From Halonotius sp046719765 (GTDB lineage Archaea > Halobacteriota > Halobacteria > Halobacteriales > Haloferacaceae), in NCBI RefSeq assembly GCF_046719765.1, contig NZ_JABEBY010000002.1, positions 1 to 64,000 on the forward strand: DNA of 64,000 bases. The letters run 5' to 3'. The notes beneath the pieces were generated by a model, which did not search any database, was not told the origin of the DNA, and saw nothing but the letters and a program-made list of their open reading frames with translations. How positions within the stretch are numbered: the first letter of the stretch is position 1; each line of letters opens with the position of its first letter. Positions 43,578-52,035 of this stretch are shown one piece after another. The position numbers and the translations under genes are program-made.

Positions 43578-45044
43578 ATGAGTAACCCGGCGTTGACCGT
43601 TGTCGAGTTCCTCCTGACGACCCACGTCTACAACGAGACACGCTCGTTAGACGAGAACGATCTCCCGCCGCGCTTTCGGCAGGTGTTTTGGACCGATACC
43701 GAGACGGCCGACGATGCCGACGAGACCGATGCATCGACAGCCGACGAACCGGCTCCCCCGGGTGAGATCGCCCGCCCGCTGAAGGTGACCGAGTCGGTCG
43801 CCCGCACGGCCACCGGCGTCGAACGCCCATGGGAGGCCGTCTCCGGCCTTCTGTTTACCCAGCGCGATGACTTCTCCGGGGAGATCTCACTGACCCAACC
43901 GGAGATGGCCTTGGAGTGGTATCTCGAACGCGCTGACGACGAGCAGTTGGCGACAAACCCCACGATCGCCTCCGCGGCCGAGGATGAAGACGGGGTTTCG
44001 GTCACCTACGAGGACGCCCGCGAGAACACCCGCCCGATCCAGGCCGACCGCGTCTGGATCGACGCGCTGCTGTCGCAGTATTTCGACGAGGACGACGACG
44101 CCGAGATGCTGGATCTCGTCTCGGTGCGTGCCCCCGAGGAAATCGAGATGACCCTCGACGACCTCGTGCTCACAACCGACCAGGAAGAGGAGATCCAGAA
44201 GATCGTCAAGGCGATCGAACACCGCGACTACCTTGCCTCGATCGGGCTACGCGAGATCGGCAAACTGCTGTTTGTCGGCCCGCCAGGCACCGGGAAGACG
44301 ACGATCTCCCGCGCGCTGGCTCACGAACTCGGCCTCCCCTTTGTCGAGGTGAAGCTCTCGATGATCACCAGCCAGTATCTCGGCGAGACGGCCAAGAATG
44401 TGGAAAAGACCTTCGAGGTCGCCAAACGGCTCTCGCCGTGTATCCTCTTTATCGACGAGTTCGACTCGGTCGCCAAAACCCGCCGCAGCGACGAACACGC
44501 CGCGCTGAAACGGGCGGTCAACACCCTCCTCAAATCGATCGATGACATCTCGCTGATCCGCGACGATGTCCTCCTGATCGGCGCGACCAACCACCCCGAC
44601 CAGCTTGACGCTGCGGCGTGGCGACGCTTTGACGAGATTGTCAACTTCCCGAAACCGGATCGCGGGATGCGGTCGGACATCCTTGAGGTCATCACTCAGC
44701 CGATGGAGATCGAGGGCTTCGATCCCGAGATGATCGCCGAACACACCGAGGGGCTGACCGGCAGCGACCTCCGGATGGTGCTCCGGGAGGCTGTGCTTGA
44801 GGCGCTCACCGAGGAGCGAACCGAACTCACACAGGACGACCTGATCGCCGCCGTCGAGGACTTCGAGGAGCGAGACAACCTCAAAAACATGGATATGATC
44901 GACGGCGACGGCGCGGCCCTCACCGGGAGTGCCGACGACCACGACCACGGCGATCATGAGCACAGTGAACACGATCACGGCGACCACGACCACGCGGACG
45001 AGGGGTCAGCCGACGCCGACGACGCCGAAACACCACCCCAGTAG
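43578..45044 (+). CDS. AAA ATPase with His/Asp-rich tail
   Basis: 488 residues. After an acidic N-terminal domain that begins 'MSNPALTVVEFLLTTHVYNE', one AAA module has Walker A 'LFVGPPGTGKTTISRALAHE' near 230, Walker B 'CILFIDEFDSVAK' near 290, sensor 1 'LLIGATNHPDQLD' near 335 and an arginine-finger pair 'AAWRRFDEI'. The last 35 residues are a string of His-Asp pairs ('HDHGDHEHSEHDHGDHDH'), a likely metal-binding tail. It resembles CDC48/FtsH-type ATPases, but has one module and no protease domain. The downstream MBL hydrolase gene starts 8 bp later. Confidence 0.88.
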   Translation: MSNPALTVVEFLLTTHVYNETRSLDENDLPPRFRQVFWTDTETADDADETDASTADEPAPPGEIARPLKVTESVARTATGVERPWEAVSGLLFTQRDDFSGEISLTQPEMALEWYLERADDEQLATNPTIASAAEDEDGVSVTYEDARENTRPIQADRVWIDALLSQYFDEDDDAEMLDLVSVRAPEEIEMTLDDLVLTTDQEEEIQKIVKAIEHRDYLASIGLREIGKLLFVGPPGTGKTTISRALAHELGLPFVEVKLSMITSQYLGETAKNVEKTFEVAKRLSPCILFIDEFDSVAKTRRSDEHAALKRAVNTLLKSIDDISLIRDDVLLIGATNHPDQLDAAAWRRFDEIVNFPKPDRGMRSDILEVITQPMEIEGFDPEMIAEHTEGLTGSDLRMVLREAVLEALTEERTELTQDDLIAAVEDFEERDNLKNMDMIDGDGAALTGSADDHDHGDHEHSEHDHGDHDHADEGSADADDAETPPQ

Positions 45045-45052
45045 GTTCCCCG

Positions 45053-45943
45053 ATGAGCATGCGCGTCACCCTCCTCGGTACCGGCGATACGACGGGGACG
45101 CCGACCGTCGGCTGTGACTGTGCAACCTGTGCTCTCGCCCGGGAGCGTGGCATTGAACGGAGCCGGTTTTCGGTGCATATCGAAAACGAACGCACCGGGG
45201 AATCGATCCTGATCGATCTCAGCCCGGATTTCCGCCAGCAGTTTCTTCGCCGATCGGTGCCGCTTCCTGACGCCGCGGTCGTCACCCACATCCACTTCGA
45301 CCATCTCGACGGTCTTGGCAACGCCTACCGGATCTTCGATGACCTCCCCGTTTACGCCGCCAACGAGGTTGACCCCGAAACCGGGGAGTCCGTCGCCGAG
45401 ACGGTTCGCCGGAAGTACGACTACCTCGACCGGGTGTCAGTCCACGATGTGACGCCGCTGGAGCCGATCGAGGTCTGTGGGCTCGAACTTACACTTGTTC
45501 CGGTCGACCACCCGCCGCTGATCTGCTACGGCCTCGTTGTCGTCGACCCCGAGACGGGTGCGAAACTCTCGCTGTCGGGCGATACCAGCTACGACATCCC
45601 CGACTCCTCCCGCGATCGACTCCGCGATCCCGACCTGTTTCTCGCCGATGCGATCGTGCCGGCCGCGCTCTGTGATCGCCACCCCCTTGGCGGCAGTCAC
45701 CACGACGCCGATGGCGTCCCCCGAAGTTTCGGCACCAAACATATGACCCGCGAGGGCGCGCTGGCGTTGGCGGCCGACCTCGATGCCGACGTAACGCGGT
45801 TGGTGCATACGGCTCACTACTATCCGGCCGATGAGGCCTTTGCCGAGCCACTCGCTGTCGACGGTGAGAGGTACCGCCTCGATGCAACCGGTGTGACCCG
45901 TCTGGAGGCCGACACACCGACATCGGCGTCGACGACGGACTGA
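45053..45943 (+). CDS. PhnP-like MBL fold phosphodiesterase
   Basis: 296 residues. The start 'MRVTLLGTGDTTGTPTVGCD' with 'CATCALARERG' is the cysteine-bearing N-terminus of PhnP-like hydrolases, which open cyclic phosphodiesters. The metal motif is 'VVTHIHFDHLDGLGN' near 78, with 'LVPVDHPP', 'LSGDTSYD' and 'LVHTAHYY' completing the site. The short spacing after the AAA ATPase gene implies one transcript. An internal ATG at 45059 is equally possible. No phosphonate genes are nearby, so its substrate is unlikely to be a phosphonate intermediate. Confidence 0.85.
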   Translation: MSMRVTLLGTGDTTGTPTVGCDCATCALARERGIERSRFSVHIENERTGESILIDLSPDFRQQFLRRSVPLPDAAVVTHIHFDHLDGLGNAYRIFDDLPVYAANEVDPETGESVAETVRRKYDYLDRVSVHDVTPLEPIEVCGLELTLVPVDHPPLICYGLVVVDPETGAKLSLSGDTSYDIPDSSRDRLRDPDLFLADAIVPAALCDRHPLGGSHHDADGVPRSFGTKHMTREGALALAADLDADVTRLVHTAHYYPADEAFAEPLAVDGERYRLDATGVTRLEADTPTSASTTD

Positions 45944-46051
45944 TCGAAGGCCGTCGCTGAGGGGTGGTTGCGTCGCCGCTGCCGATCAACACGGCCTGTC
46001 GTTTTGGGTACTGTCGCCCGGTTGACTCGTGTGACCAGCACCTTGCGTCGC

Positions 46052-46792
46052 TCAAAAGTCGTCGGCGAACTTGCTGCGGTTGTTGATATCGATCTCGCTA
46101 ACGCTTGCGCCCGCTCGTGTCGCGGCGAAGACGATGGCGTCGGCGACCTCTGCGGGTTCGCTGGCCTCGCCTTCCTCGAAGACCTCCTCGAAGGTGCGGC
46201 CATCGGTGGATTCAAACTCGGTGCGCACCGCGCCGGGGTTGACAACAGTGACGCCGACGCCGTCGTCGCCGACCTGGGCGGCGACGCTCTTGGCGAAGCC
46301 GCGCGTCCACCATTTCGAGGCCGCATAGACAGGGTTGTACGAGCGAGGATACTGCCCGGCGAAGCTACCAAGGAAGATCAGATGCCCCTCACGCTCGCGG
46401 ACGTGGGGGATCGCCGCCCGCGTCGCGTAAAACATCCCGTCGATATTCGTCTCTTGCATGGTCTCATACTCGTCGGTCGCCATCGTCTCGACATCGCTGC
46501 CGCGGGCCAATCCGGCGTTGTTGACGAGGATAGCAAACCCGCCGAATTCGGCGACTGTCGCCTCGATCAAGTCGTCGACAGCCGATTCCTCGCGGACATC
46601 GGTCGGGACGACCAACGTCTCGACGCTGTGGTCAGCCTCGATTTTGGCGGCCAGTTTGCGCAGCCGATCCTCGCTGCGGGCGGCAAGCACGACGGCCGCG
46701 CCCTCGGCGGCGAGCCCGCGGCAGGTCGCCGCGCCGATCCCGCTGCTTGCGCCGGTGACGATCGCTGTCTGTCCGTCAAGGGTAGTGGGCAT
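46052..46792 (-). CDS. Short-chain dehydrogenase/reductase
   Basis: 246 residues of classical SDR. The cofactor loop is 'TAIVTGASSGIGAATCRGLA', then 'LVNNAGLARGSDV', 'IFLGSFAGQYP' and the catalytic 'YAASKWWTRGF' (YxxxK). The basic residue after the first strand ('AARSEDRLR') points to NADP. It is an NADP-dependent oxidoreductase of unknown substrate. The start at 46792 is the usual SDR beginning; the upstream frame is a shadow of a small membrane protein gene on the other strand. Confidence 0.9.
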   Translation of the reverse strand: MPTTLDGQTAIVTGASSGIGAATCRGLAAEGAAVVLAARSEDRLRKLAAKIEADHSVETLVVPTDVREESAVDDLIEATVAEFGGFAILVNNAGLARGSDVETMATDEYETMQETNIDGMFYATRAAIPHVREREGHLIFLGSFAGQYPRSYNPVYAASKWWTRGFAKSVAAQVGDDGVGVTVVNPGAVRTEFESTDGRTFEEVFEEGEASEPAEVADAIVFAATRAGASVSEIDINNRSKFADDF

Positions 46793-46909
46793 AGGCGTTC
46801 CAGGATGTCCACGCTCGAAGCTGTTCTGGAACTGACTCGCTCGGGATCGCCCCTTGGGATCGGCCCCAGGCGCGGAACATCTATACTGCTTGCAGTCCAT
46901 CGGTACAGT

Positions 46910-47080
46910 ATGTCTCTCAGCAAGGATGTCATCAACGGGATCATCTCGCTTGTCATCAGCGTCGCCGTCACTGTCGCCCTCGCCGGCGACGACGACAGCT
47001 ACACGCTCAGCGATGTGACGCTCTCGGTGGCGATCTCGGCGTTCCTCTCGGGCTTTTTCACGAGCTACTTCGCCGAATAA
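46910..47080 (+). CDS. Small haloarchaeal membrane protein
   Basis: 56 residues: two hydrophobic segments ('IISLVISVAVTVALAG' and 'LSVAISAFLSGFFTSYF') joined by a short acidic loop 'DDDSYTLSD'. Good codon use and a clean ATG support a real gene. Function unknown. Confidence 0.6.
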   Translation: MSLSKDVINGIISLVISVAVTVALAGDDDSYTLSDVTLSVAISAFLSGFFTSYFAE

Positions 47081-47104
47081 CGCCCCCACGACGAGAACAA
47101 CAGC

Positions 47105-48061
47105 TTACAGAAACCGACCCAGCCCGCTCTGTGATCGGGTGATGCCGTCGGGATCGGCGACCCACGGGCTTCGCTCCGCGCGGAGCGTTTCGCGGTCGAC
47201 CTCGGGTGGGTCGCTTGGCTCGTAGCCCGGACACGACTCGCCGCAGTCGGTCGCGGGGTCGACAACGCGGTCGAACCACTCACAGTACGGCCGACCATCG
47301 TCGGTCGCCTCGGCGTGCTCGCAGGCCGGGAAGTCGTAGGCGCGCCATCCTTTCCCGTAGGCGCGCTCGGCGATCCGCCGTCGCTTGCGGGCTTTCGCGT
47401 CGGCGTCGACAACGGCGATATCGGTGCGGAGCGGCTCGGCGTTCGTCGGCTCGATCCCGGGCTCGTCGGTCGCCAGCGGCGTCGGCTCACGGACAACCGT
47501 TCGCTCGCCGCTGTCGGGATCGAACCGCCAGACGCCGACGGCCTCCGGCAGGCGGTTGAGATGGGCCCGCGTCACGTAGCTCTCGGTGGCGAGGATCACC
47601 TCATCGAAGAGCCCCAGCGCGATATCGACCCGAAGCTGGCGGTCGAGATCACCCGGTCGGTCGAGATCAGGTTTGTTTTCGATCCCGACCAGCGAATCGA
47701 TCCAGTTGGGATATCGCGTTGTCTGGCGGACGTACCGCCGACCATTCCGGCGTTCGACCTCGAAAAACCCGCAGTCGACAGCGCGGTCGACGACGCTCCG
47801 GGCGTGGTCGATGCTGCAGTCGAAGGCGTCTCGCCAGTCGACGGCCGCGCCGGCACTAACCTCGCTTTCGATCGCCAGCGGCGGGATCGTCTCGCTGGTG
47901 ATCGCTGCGCGATCGTCGAGGGCATCGGTGGGCCGAACACAGCAGAGATCCACGATCCGACCCCCGGGGTCGGCGACCGCGCCGCCGAGCTGGCGGGCGA
48001 TCAGCCAGTCGGTCGTTGCTTCGAGGTGGGCGGCCAGTGCCAGCTCGAAGCGAAACTCCAT
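47105..48061 (-). CDS. DUF5787-like hypothetical protein
   Basis: 318 residues. It begins 'MEFRFELALAAHLEATTDWL' and contains 'DPGGRIVDLCCVRP', a central 'NWIDSLVGIENKPDLDRPG' that resembles a nuclease-like or transcription-related domain, and a C-terminal cysteine-bearing part ('FPACEHAEATDDGRPYCEWF', 'CGESCPGY') that could bind a metal. I believe it belongs to the haloarchaeal DUF5787 family; no function is established. The ATG at 48061 is preferred because it starts the conserved segment. Confidence 0.65.
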   Translation of the reverse strand: MEFRFELALAAHLEATTDWLIARQLGGAVADPGGRIVDLCCVRPTDALDDRAAITSETIPPLAIESEVSAGAAVDWRDAFDCSIDHARSVVDRAVDCGFFEVERRNGRRYVRQTTRYPNWIDSLVGIENKPDLDRPGDLDRQLRVDIALGLFDEVILATESYVTRAHLNRLPEAVGVWRFDPDSGERTVVREPTPLATDEPGIEPTNAEPLRTDIAVVDADAKARKRRRIAERAYGKGWRAYDFPACEHAEATDDGRPYCEWFDRVVDPATDCGESCPGYEPSDPPEVDRETLRAERSPWVADPDGITRSQSGLGRFL

Positions 48062-48164
48062 GGGTGGCGTTGGCTCTCGGCGGACAAAAACCGGTCGCCA
48101 CCGCTCCCCGAAGCGGTCGCTGCCGTCCCGAAATCCGTATCCCGGGGGGTCGCCTACGACCGGT

Positions 48165-48575
48165 ATGCGCCGGATCATGCGGAACGCGCTGTTGCTGACG
48201 GGGTTTGTCGTTGTCGCGCTGCTTGCGGTCGGTGCGGTTCCGAGCTATCTCGGCAGCGGCGAGGCCTACTATCTCGAAGCGACCCCGACTGACGAGGGTG
48301 GAGCCGCGGTCAACGTGACCGCGATCAGCGAGCGGCGGTTCCCGTATCTCACCAAGGCGGTGACCGCCGATGACGGCCGTTCGGCGGGGTATCAGCGCGC
48401 CCTCGGCGGCTACAAGACGTGGTTCGCCCACTCGCCGTTCGACGAGTTCGACGCCCTCCAGCGACTCGACGCCGAGGCCGTCCGCGACGACGGTGATCGG
48501 GTGCTGGTCACCTACGAGGGTGAACGCTACAGCGTTGCCATCGATAGCGACGGGGCTGGTGGTGACCAACAATGA
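48165..48575 (+). CDS. Membrane-anchored hypothetical protein upstream of NUDIX gene
   Basis: 136 residues. An N-terminal hydrophobic segment 'ALLLTGFVVVALLAVGAVPS' acts as a signal anchor, followed by an exported acidic domain with 'YYLEATPTDEGGAAVNVTAI'. It overlaps the start of the NUDIX gene by four bases (ATGA), so they are coupled. Family unknown to me. Confidence 0.65.
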   Translation: MRRIMRNALLLTGFVVVALLAVGAVPSYLGSGEAYYLEATPTDEGGAAVNVTAISERRFPYLTKAVTADDGRSAGYQRALGGYKTWFAHSPFDEFDALQRLDAEAVRDDGDRVLVTYEGERYSVAIDSDGAGGDQQ

Positions 48576-49171
48576 GTGGGTCTGACGACGCGGCTGGCGA
48601 CAGATCGACCGACACCCACGAGCTATCGACGCTCGCCGACCCCGAGTGGCCGGTTATCGACTCGGTCGCCGAGTACGACACCGGCTGGTTCACCGGCGGC
48701 TACGATCTGGTTGAGCAGCCCGATGGCTCCGAAAAGCGGTACTACTGGGCGGAACTGCCGCCGGCGGCGGTGATCGTTGCGGTGACCGACGGCGAGCTGC
48801 TGTTCGTCGAGCAGTATCGCCCGACAATCCGAGAAACTCAGTATGAACTGCCGGCCGGGATCGTCGAGCCGGATGAATCATTCACCGAGGCGGCGGCCCG
48901 CGAACTCCAAGAGGAGGTTGGTTTTGTCCCCGATGAGACCGAACTCCTCGAAGAGTTCTGGTGTTCAACCGGCCTGTTGCGACACCGTCGTGGGATCGTG
49001 CTTGCGACCGAGTTGACACCGGCTGAGCGAACACTCGACTCAAACGAGTTTCTGGTACCGAAATCGGTGCCAGTTGAGGCGGCCCTGTCGGTTGCCCGAT
49101 CACAGCCGACAAACGATGCCACTCTCGAAGGCGTCCTGTTGGCAAAAGAACACGGGATCCTGTCGGCTTAA
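48572..49171 (+). CDS. NUDIX hydrolase (ADP-ribose pyrophosphatase-like)
   Basis: 199 residues. The Nudix box is 'GIVEPDESFTEAAARELQEE' followed by 'VGF', matching GX5EX7REUXEEXGU. The upstream 'LPPAAVIVAVTDGELLFVEQ' and the 'YELPAGIVEP' entry suit ADP-ribose pyrophosphatase, which clears ADP-ribose. Translationally coupled to the membrane protein before it; its end overlaps the convergent USP gene by four bases. Confidence 0.88.
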   Translation: MSGSDDAAGDRSTDTHELSTLADPEWPVIDSVAEYDTGWFTGGYDLVEQPDGSEKRYYWAELPPAAVIVAVTDGELLFVEQYRPTIRETQYELPAGIVEPDESFTEAAARELQEEVGFVPDETELLEEFWCSTGLLRHRRGIVLATELTPAERTLDSNEFLVPKSVPVEAALSVARSQPTNDATLEGVLLAKEHGILSA

Positions 49172-49680
49172 TCGTCCTGGCGGATCGTCAGTACCGGGAT
49201 CTCTGACTTCCGGACGACCTTCTCGGTGACGCTGCCGAGGAAGGCGTGTTCGACACCGCTGCGGCCATGGGTGCCCATGGCGATGATATCGATATCGTTC
49301 TCCGCGGCGTACGCGAGGATCTCCTGATCGGGTTTCCCCTCACGACAGACACAGACGGTATCACAGCCGTCGTCTTCCAACTCGTCGGCGATCGCCTGGG
49401 TGTAGCCTTCACCCTCCGCGCGGAGCACCTCGTTGACATCGACGCTGCCTTTTGCCATCCCGCTGGTGCTGACCGGTTCGCCCTTTCGCTTGAACATCCC
49501 CGTCCGCCAGTTGCCTTGCTCGTCTTTGTTGAGCGTGAGCGACGCATCGCCGCTGTCGGGTGTGACGACATACAGGACGTGAATCGTCGCATCATAGCTG
49601 TTTGAAAGCGTTCGAACGTGTTCCATCACTGACTCTGCGGCCTCACTACCGTCGGTTGGATAGAGGATGTTGTCGTACAT
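49168..49680 (-). CDS. Universal stress protein (UspA family)
   Basis: 170 residues with the ATP-binding USP fold: 'MYDNILYPTDGSEAAESVME' at the N-terminus and 'DIIAMGTHGRSGVEHAFLGS' with 'VTEKVVRKSEIPVLTIR' at the C-terminus, containing the G2xG9xGS nucleotide-binding pattern. A cysteine pair ('DTVCVCREG') sits in the middle. Role in stress physiology; partner unknown. Confidence 0.92.
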   Translation of the reverse strand: MYDNILYPTDGSEAAESVMEHVRTLSNSYDATIHVLYVVTPDSGDASLTLNKDEQGNWRTGMFKRKGEPVSTSGMAKGSVDVNEVLRAEGEGYTQAIADELEDDGCDTVCVCREGKPDQEILAYAAENDIDIIAMGTHGRSGVEHAFLGSVTEKVVRKSEIPVLTIRQDD

Positions 49681-49752
49681 GTGAACTGCCTCCTGTTTGA
49701 CACACGAACGATCATCACATAAGTGTAGTGCTCATTCTTACTGGATTGCAGG

Positions 49753-51174
49753 TCACGACAGCGCGCCGCCCAGCACCTTTGCGGCGACCAACACCGGATC
49801 CCACACGGGGCTAAACGGCGGCGCGTAGGGGAGATCCAGGCGTTCGAGTTCGGCGACGGTGAGCCCCGACTCCAGTGCCGTCGCCAGCGTGTTGATCCGG
49901 ACGGCCGCCCGGTCTGCTCCGACGATCGTCCCGCCAAGCAACCGCTCGGTTTCGCGGTCGGCAACGAGGGTCACATCGGTTTCGGCCGCACCGGGGTAGT
50001 AGCCCGACCGGGAGCCGGCGGTGATCGTCTTTCGTACCGGGTCGAACCCGGCCTCGCGGGCGGCGTCGGCGTCGACAACCCCGACCCGGCCGCATTCGAG
50101 ATCGAACGCCTTGACAACGGCTGTGCCGGCGATATCGCCAACCGGTTCGGGGTCGCCGGCGACGGTCGCACCGACCGCCCGCCCGCCACGGTTGGCAGTT
50201 AGTCCGAGTGGCATCCATGTCTGCTCGCCCGTCACGGTGTGGCGTGCGGTCGCACAGTCGCCGGCCGCATAGATATCCGGCAGATTCGTCCGGCCGTACT
50301 CGTCGGTGGTGATCGCGCCGCCGGCACCGAACTCGATGTCGGTGTCGGCCACCAGTCCGGTGTTTGGTTCGATACCGACGCCGACGACCGCGAGATCGAC
50401 CGGCTGGCGGCCGCCCTCGTAGCTGATCGCCTCGATCCGGTCGTCGCCGACGAGACGCTCAACGGGGGTGTCGGTGTGGACGTGGACGCCCTTGGCTTCC
50501 AGTTCGGTTTCGACCCGGTCGGCGACAGCCTGGCCGAACGGTTGGAGGACGTGGCCCGACCGCTGGAAGAGATGGACATCCAGCCCGCGACCGCGCAGGG
50601 CTTCGGCCATCTCGACGCCGACGTAGCCGCCGCCGACGATCGCCGCGGTCTCGGGGGCCGGCTGTTCGGCGTTGTGGGCGACCCGCTGGCGGTCGGCCGG
50701 TGTGTCGGCGATCCGCGTCTCGTCGTAGGTCTCTGGGTCGGCGATGTAGGCGTCAATCGCGGCGGCCGCGTCCATGTTGTGTAGTGTAAACGCGCCATCG
50801 AGGTCGCGGAGATCGAAGGGGCCGGTCGTCGCTCGGCCGCCGGTAGCGACGAGCAGGTCGCTGTAGGGCTGTTCGATCGCTCCGTCGTCGGTGGCGATGG
50901 TGACAGTGCTGTCCTCGGGGTCGACAGCCGTCACCTCGTGGCCGCGCCGGAGGTCGATCCCACGCTCGTCGGCCTCAGCTGGCGACAGCGACAGCAGGTC
51001 GCCCAGCTGCTCGATGCGGCCCTCGATGAAGTATGGCATCCCGCAGTAGGCATACGAGATCCATCGACCTTTCTCGAAGACGATGACCTCTCGATCGGGG
51101 TCGACACGGCGGCATTTGCTGGCGGCACTCAGGCCCGCGGCGTCAGCACCGACGACGACAAACGGATCCTCCAT
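49753..51174 (-). CDS. FAD-dependent CoA-disulfide reductase-like oxidoreductase
   Basis: 473 residues. FAD motif 'FVVVGADAAGLSAASKCRRV' at the start, the single redox cysteine in 'SYAYCGMPYFIEG' near 45, the NAD(P) motif 'AAIVGGGYVGVEMAEALRGR' near 180 and 'NLPDIYAAGDCATARH' near 320 (second FAD contact), plus the C-terminal dimerisation domain. This matches CoA-disulfide reductases/NADH oxidases that keep thiols reduced. The upstream frame beyond 51174 overlaps the divergent small membrane protein gene and is not used. Confidence 0.9.
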   Translation of the reverse strand: MEDPFVVVGADAAGLSAASKCRRVDPDREVIVFEKGRWISYAYCGMPYFIEGRIEQLGDLLSLSPAEADERGIDLRRGHEVTAVDPEDSTVTIATDDGAIEQPYSDLLVATGGRATTGPFDLRDLDGAFTLHNMDAAAAIDAYIADPETYDETRIADTPADRQRVAHNAEQPAPETAAIVGGGYVGVEMAEALRGRGLDVHLFQRSGHVLQPFGQAVADRVETELEAKGVHVHTDTPVERLVGDDRIEAISYEGGRQPVDLAVVGVGIEPNTGLVADTDIEFGAGGAITTDEYGRTNLPDIYAAGDCATARHTVTGEQTWMPLGLTANRGGRAVGATVAGDPEPVGDIAGTAVVKAFDLECGRVGVVDADAAREAGFDPVRKTITAGSRSGYYPGAAETDVTLVADRETERLLGGTIVGADRAAVRINTLATALESGLTVAELERLDLPYAPPFSPVWDPVLVAAKVLGGALS

Positions 51175-51280
51175 GGCTGGTGGTCGGCCGGTGGCAACAA
51201 AAGGCTCACCCCGCTGTGACCACCTGCGACACCGTCGCCCAGCCAGTGAGTATTTAGCATCTCGGGTCGTTGCCACCCGT

Positions 51281-51559
51281 ATGGTGCAGGAGCGCGTCAT
51301 CCGGTTTCTCGCCACGGGTCGCACCAGACGCGTGTTGATCGCCCTCCGTGAGACGACCATCTCGCCGTCGATCGCGCTGGTGCTCATCTCGACGACGCTG
51401 ATCTTTCCGTTGACGCTGTACGCGCTGTTGGTGTGGAACACCGGCCCGTTGATGGGCGTGCTGATGGGCGTGATCTTCGCGCTGGTGTACTTCCTGATGA
51501 CGATCGTCTTCGGGATCATCTTCTACTACAAGGATAACCGCGAGCTCCCACTCTCCTGA
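51281..51559 (+). CDS. Small two-segment membrane protein
   Basis: 92 residues. A basic N-terminus 'RVIRFLATGRTRRVLIAL' is followed by two hydrophobic segments ('IALVLISTTLIFPLTLYALL' and 'GVLMGVIFALVYFLMTIVFG'). Function unknown. ATG 51281 is chosen because upstream sequence overlaps the divergent flavoprotein start region. Confidence 0.6.
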   Translation: MVQERVIRFLATGRTRRVLIALRETTISPSIALVLISTTLIFPLTLYALLVWNTGPLMGVLMGVIFALVYFLMTIVFGIIFYYKDNRELPLS

Positions 51560-51664
51560 GTTCCACCCCACACCGGCGACGGTGTGGTCGGCGCGCTGTG
51601 GCTGTGTTTCCGCTGGGTCGCCGCGGGCGAGGGACTTATCCCCCCGGCTCGGCATCCACGCGGT

Positions 51665-52018
51665 ATGGACGGCGAGATCTCCCCGTCGACGGTGGCCGCA
51701 CTCCGCGACAGCGACGAGCCGCCCCGCATCGTCGACATCCGCACCCCGGCCGCCTTTGAGCGCGAACATATCCCCGACAGCGTCAACATCCCCTTCGAGG
51801 TGCTCCCGAACCGTGTCGCCGAGCTCACCGATGCCGACCGGATCGTGACCGTCTGTCCTCACGGCCAGGCAAGCGTGCAGGCCGCCCGGCTGATCGGCTC
51901 CTACGAAGGCACCGCCGACTGTCAGGTCGAAAGCATGGAGGGCGGACTCACCGCCTGGGACGGGCCGCTGGCGTCGACAACGCAGCCCGCCGACGATGGC
52001 CCTGAGGCACCGTTCTAA
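51665..52018 (+). CDS. Rhodanese-like domain protein
   Basis: 117 residues, one rhodanese domain. 'IVDIRTPAAFEREHIPDSVN' is the CH2A region and 'IVTVCPHGQASVQAARLIG' carries the catalytic cysteine that would take up a persulfide. Such small proteins move sulfane sulfur or act in redox signalling. A link to the sulfur-sugar genes to the left is possible but there is no operon connection. Confidence 0.88.
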   Translation: MDGEISPSTVAALRDSDEPPRIVDIRTPAAFEREHIPDSVNIPFEVLPNRVAELTDADRIVTVCPHGQASVQAARLIGSYEGTADCQVESMEGGLTAWDGPLASTTQPADDGPEAPF

Positions 52019-52035
52019 TCGCCTGTCGACGACAG

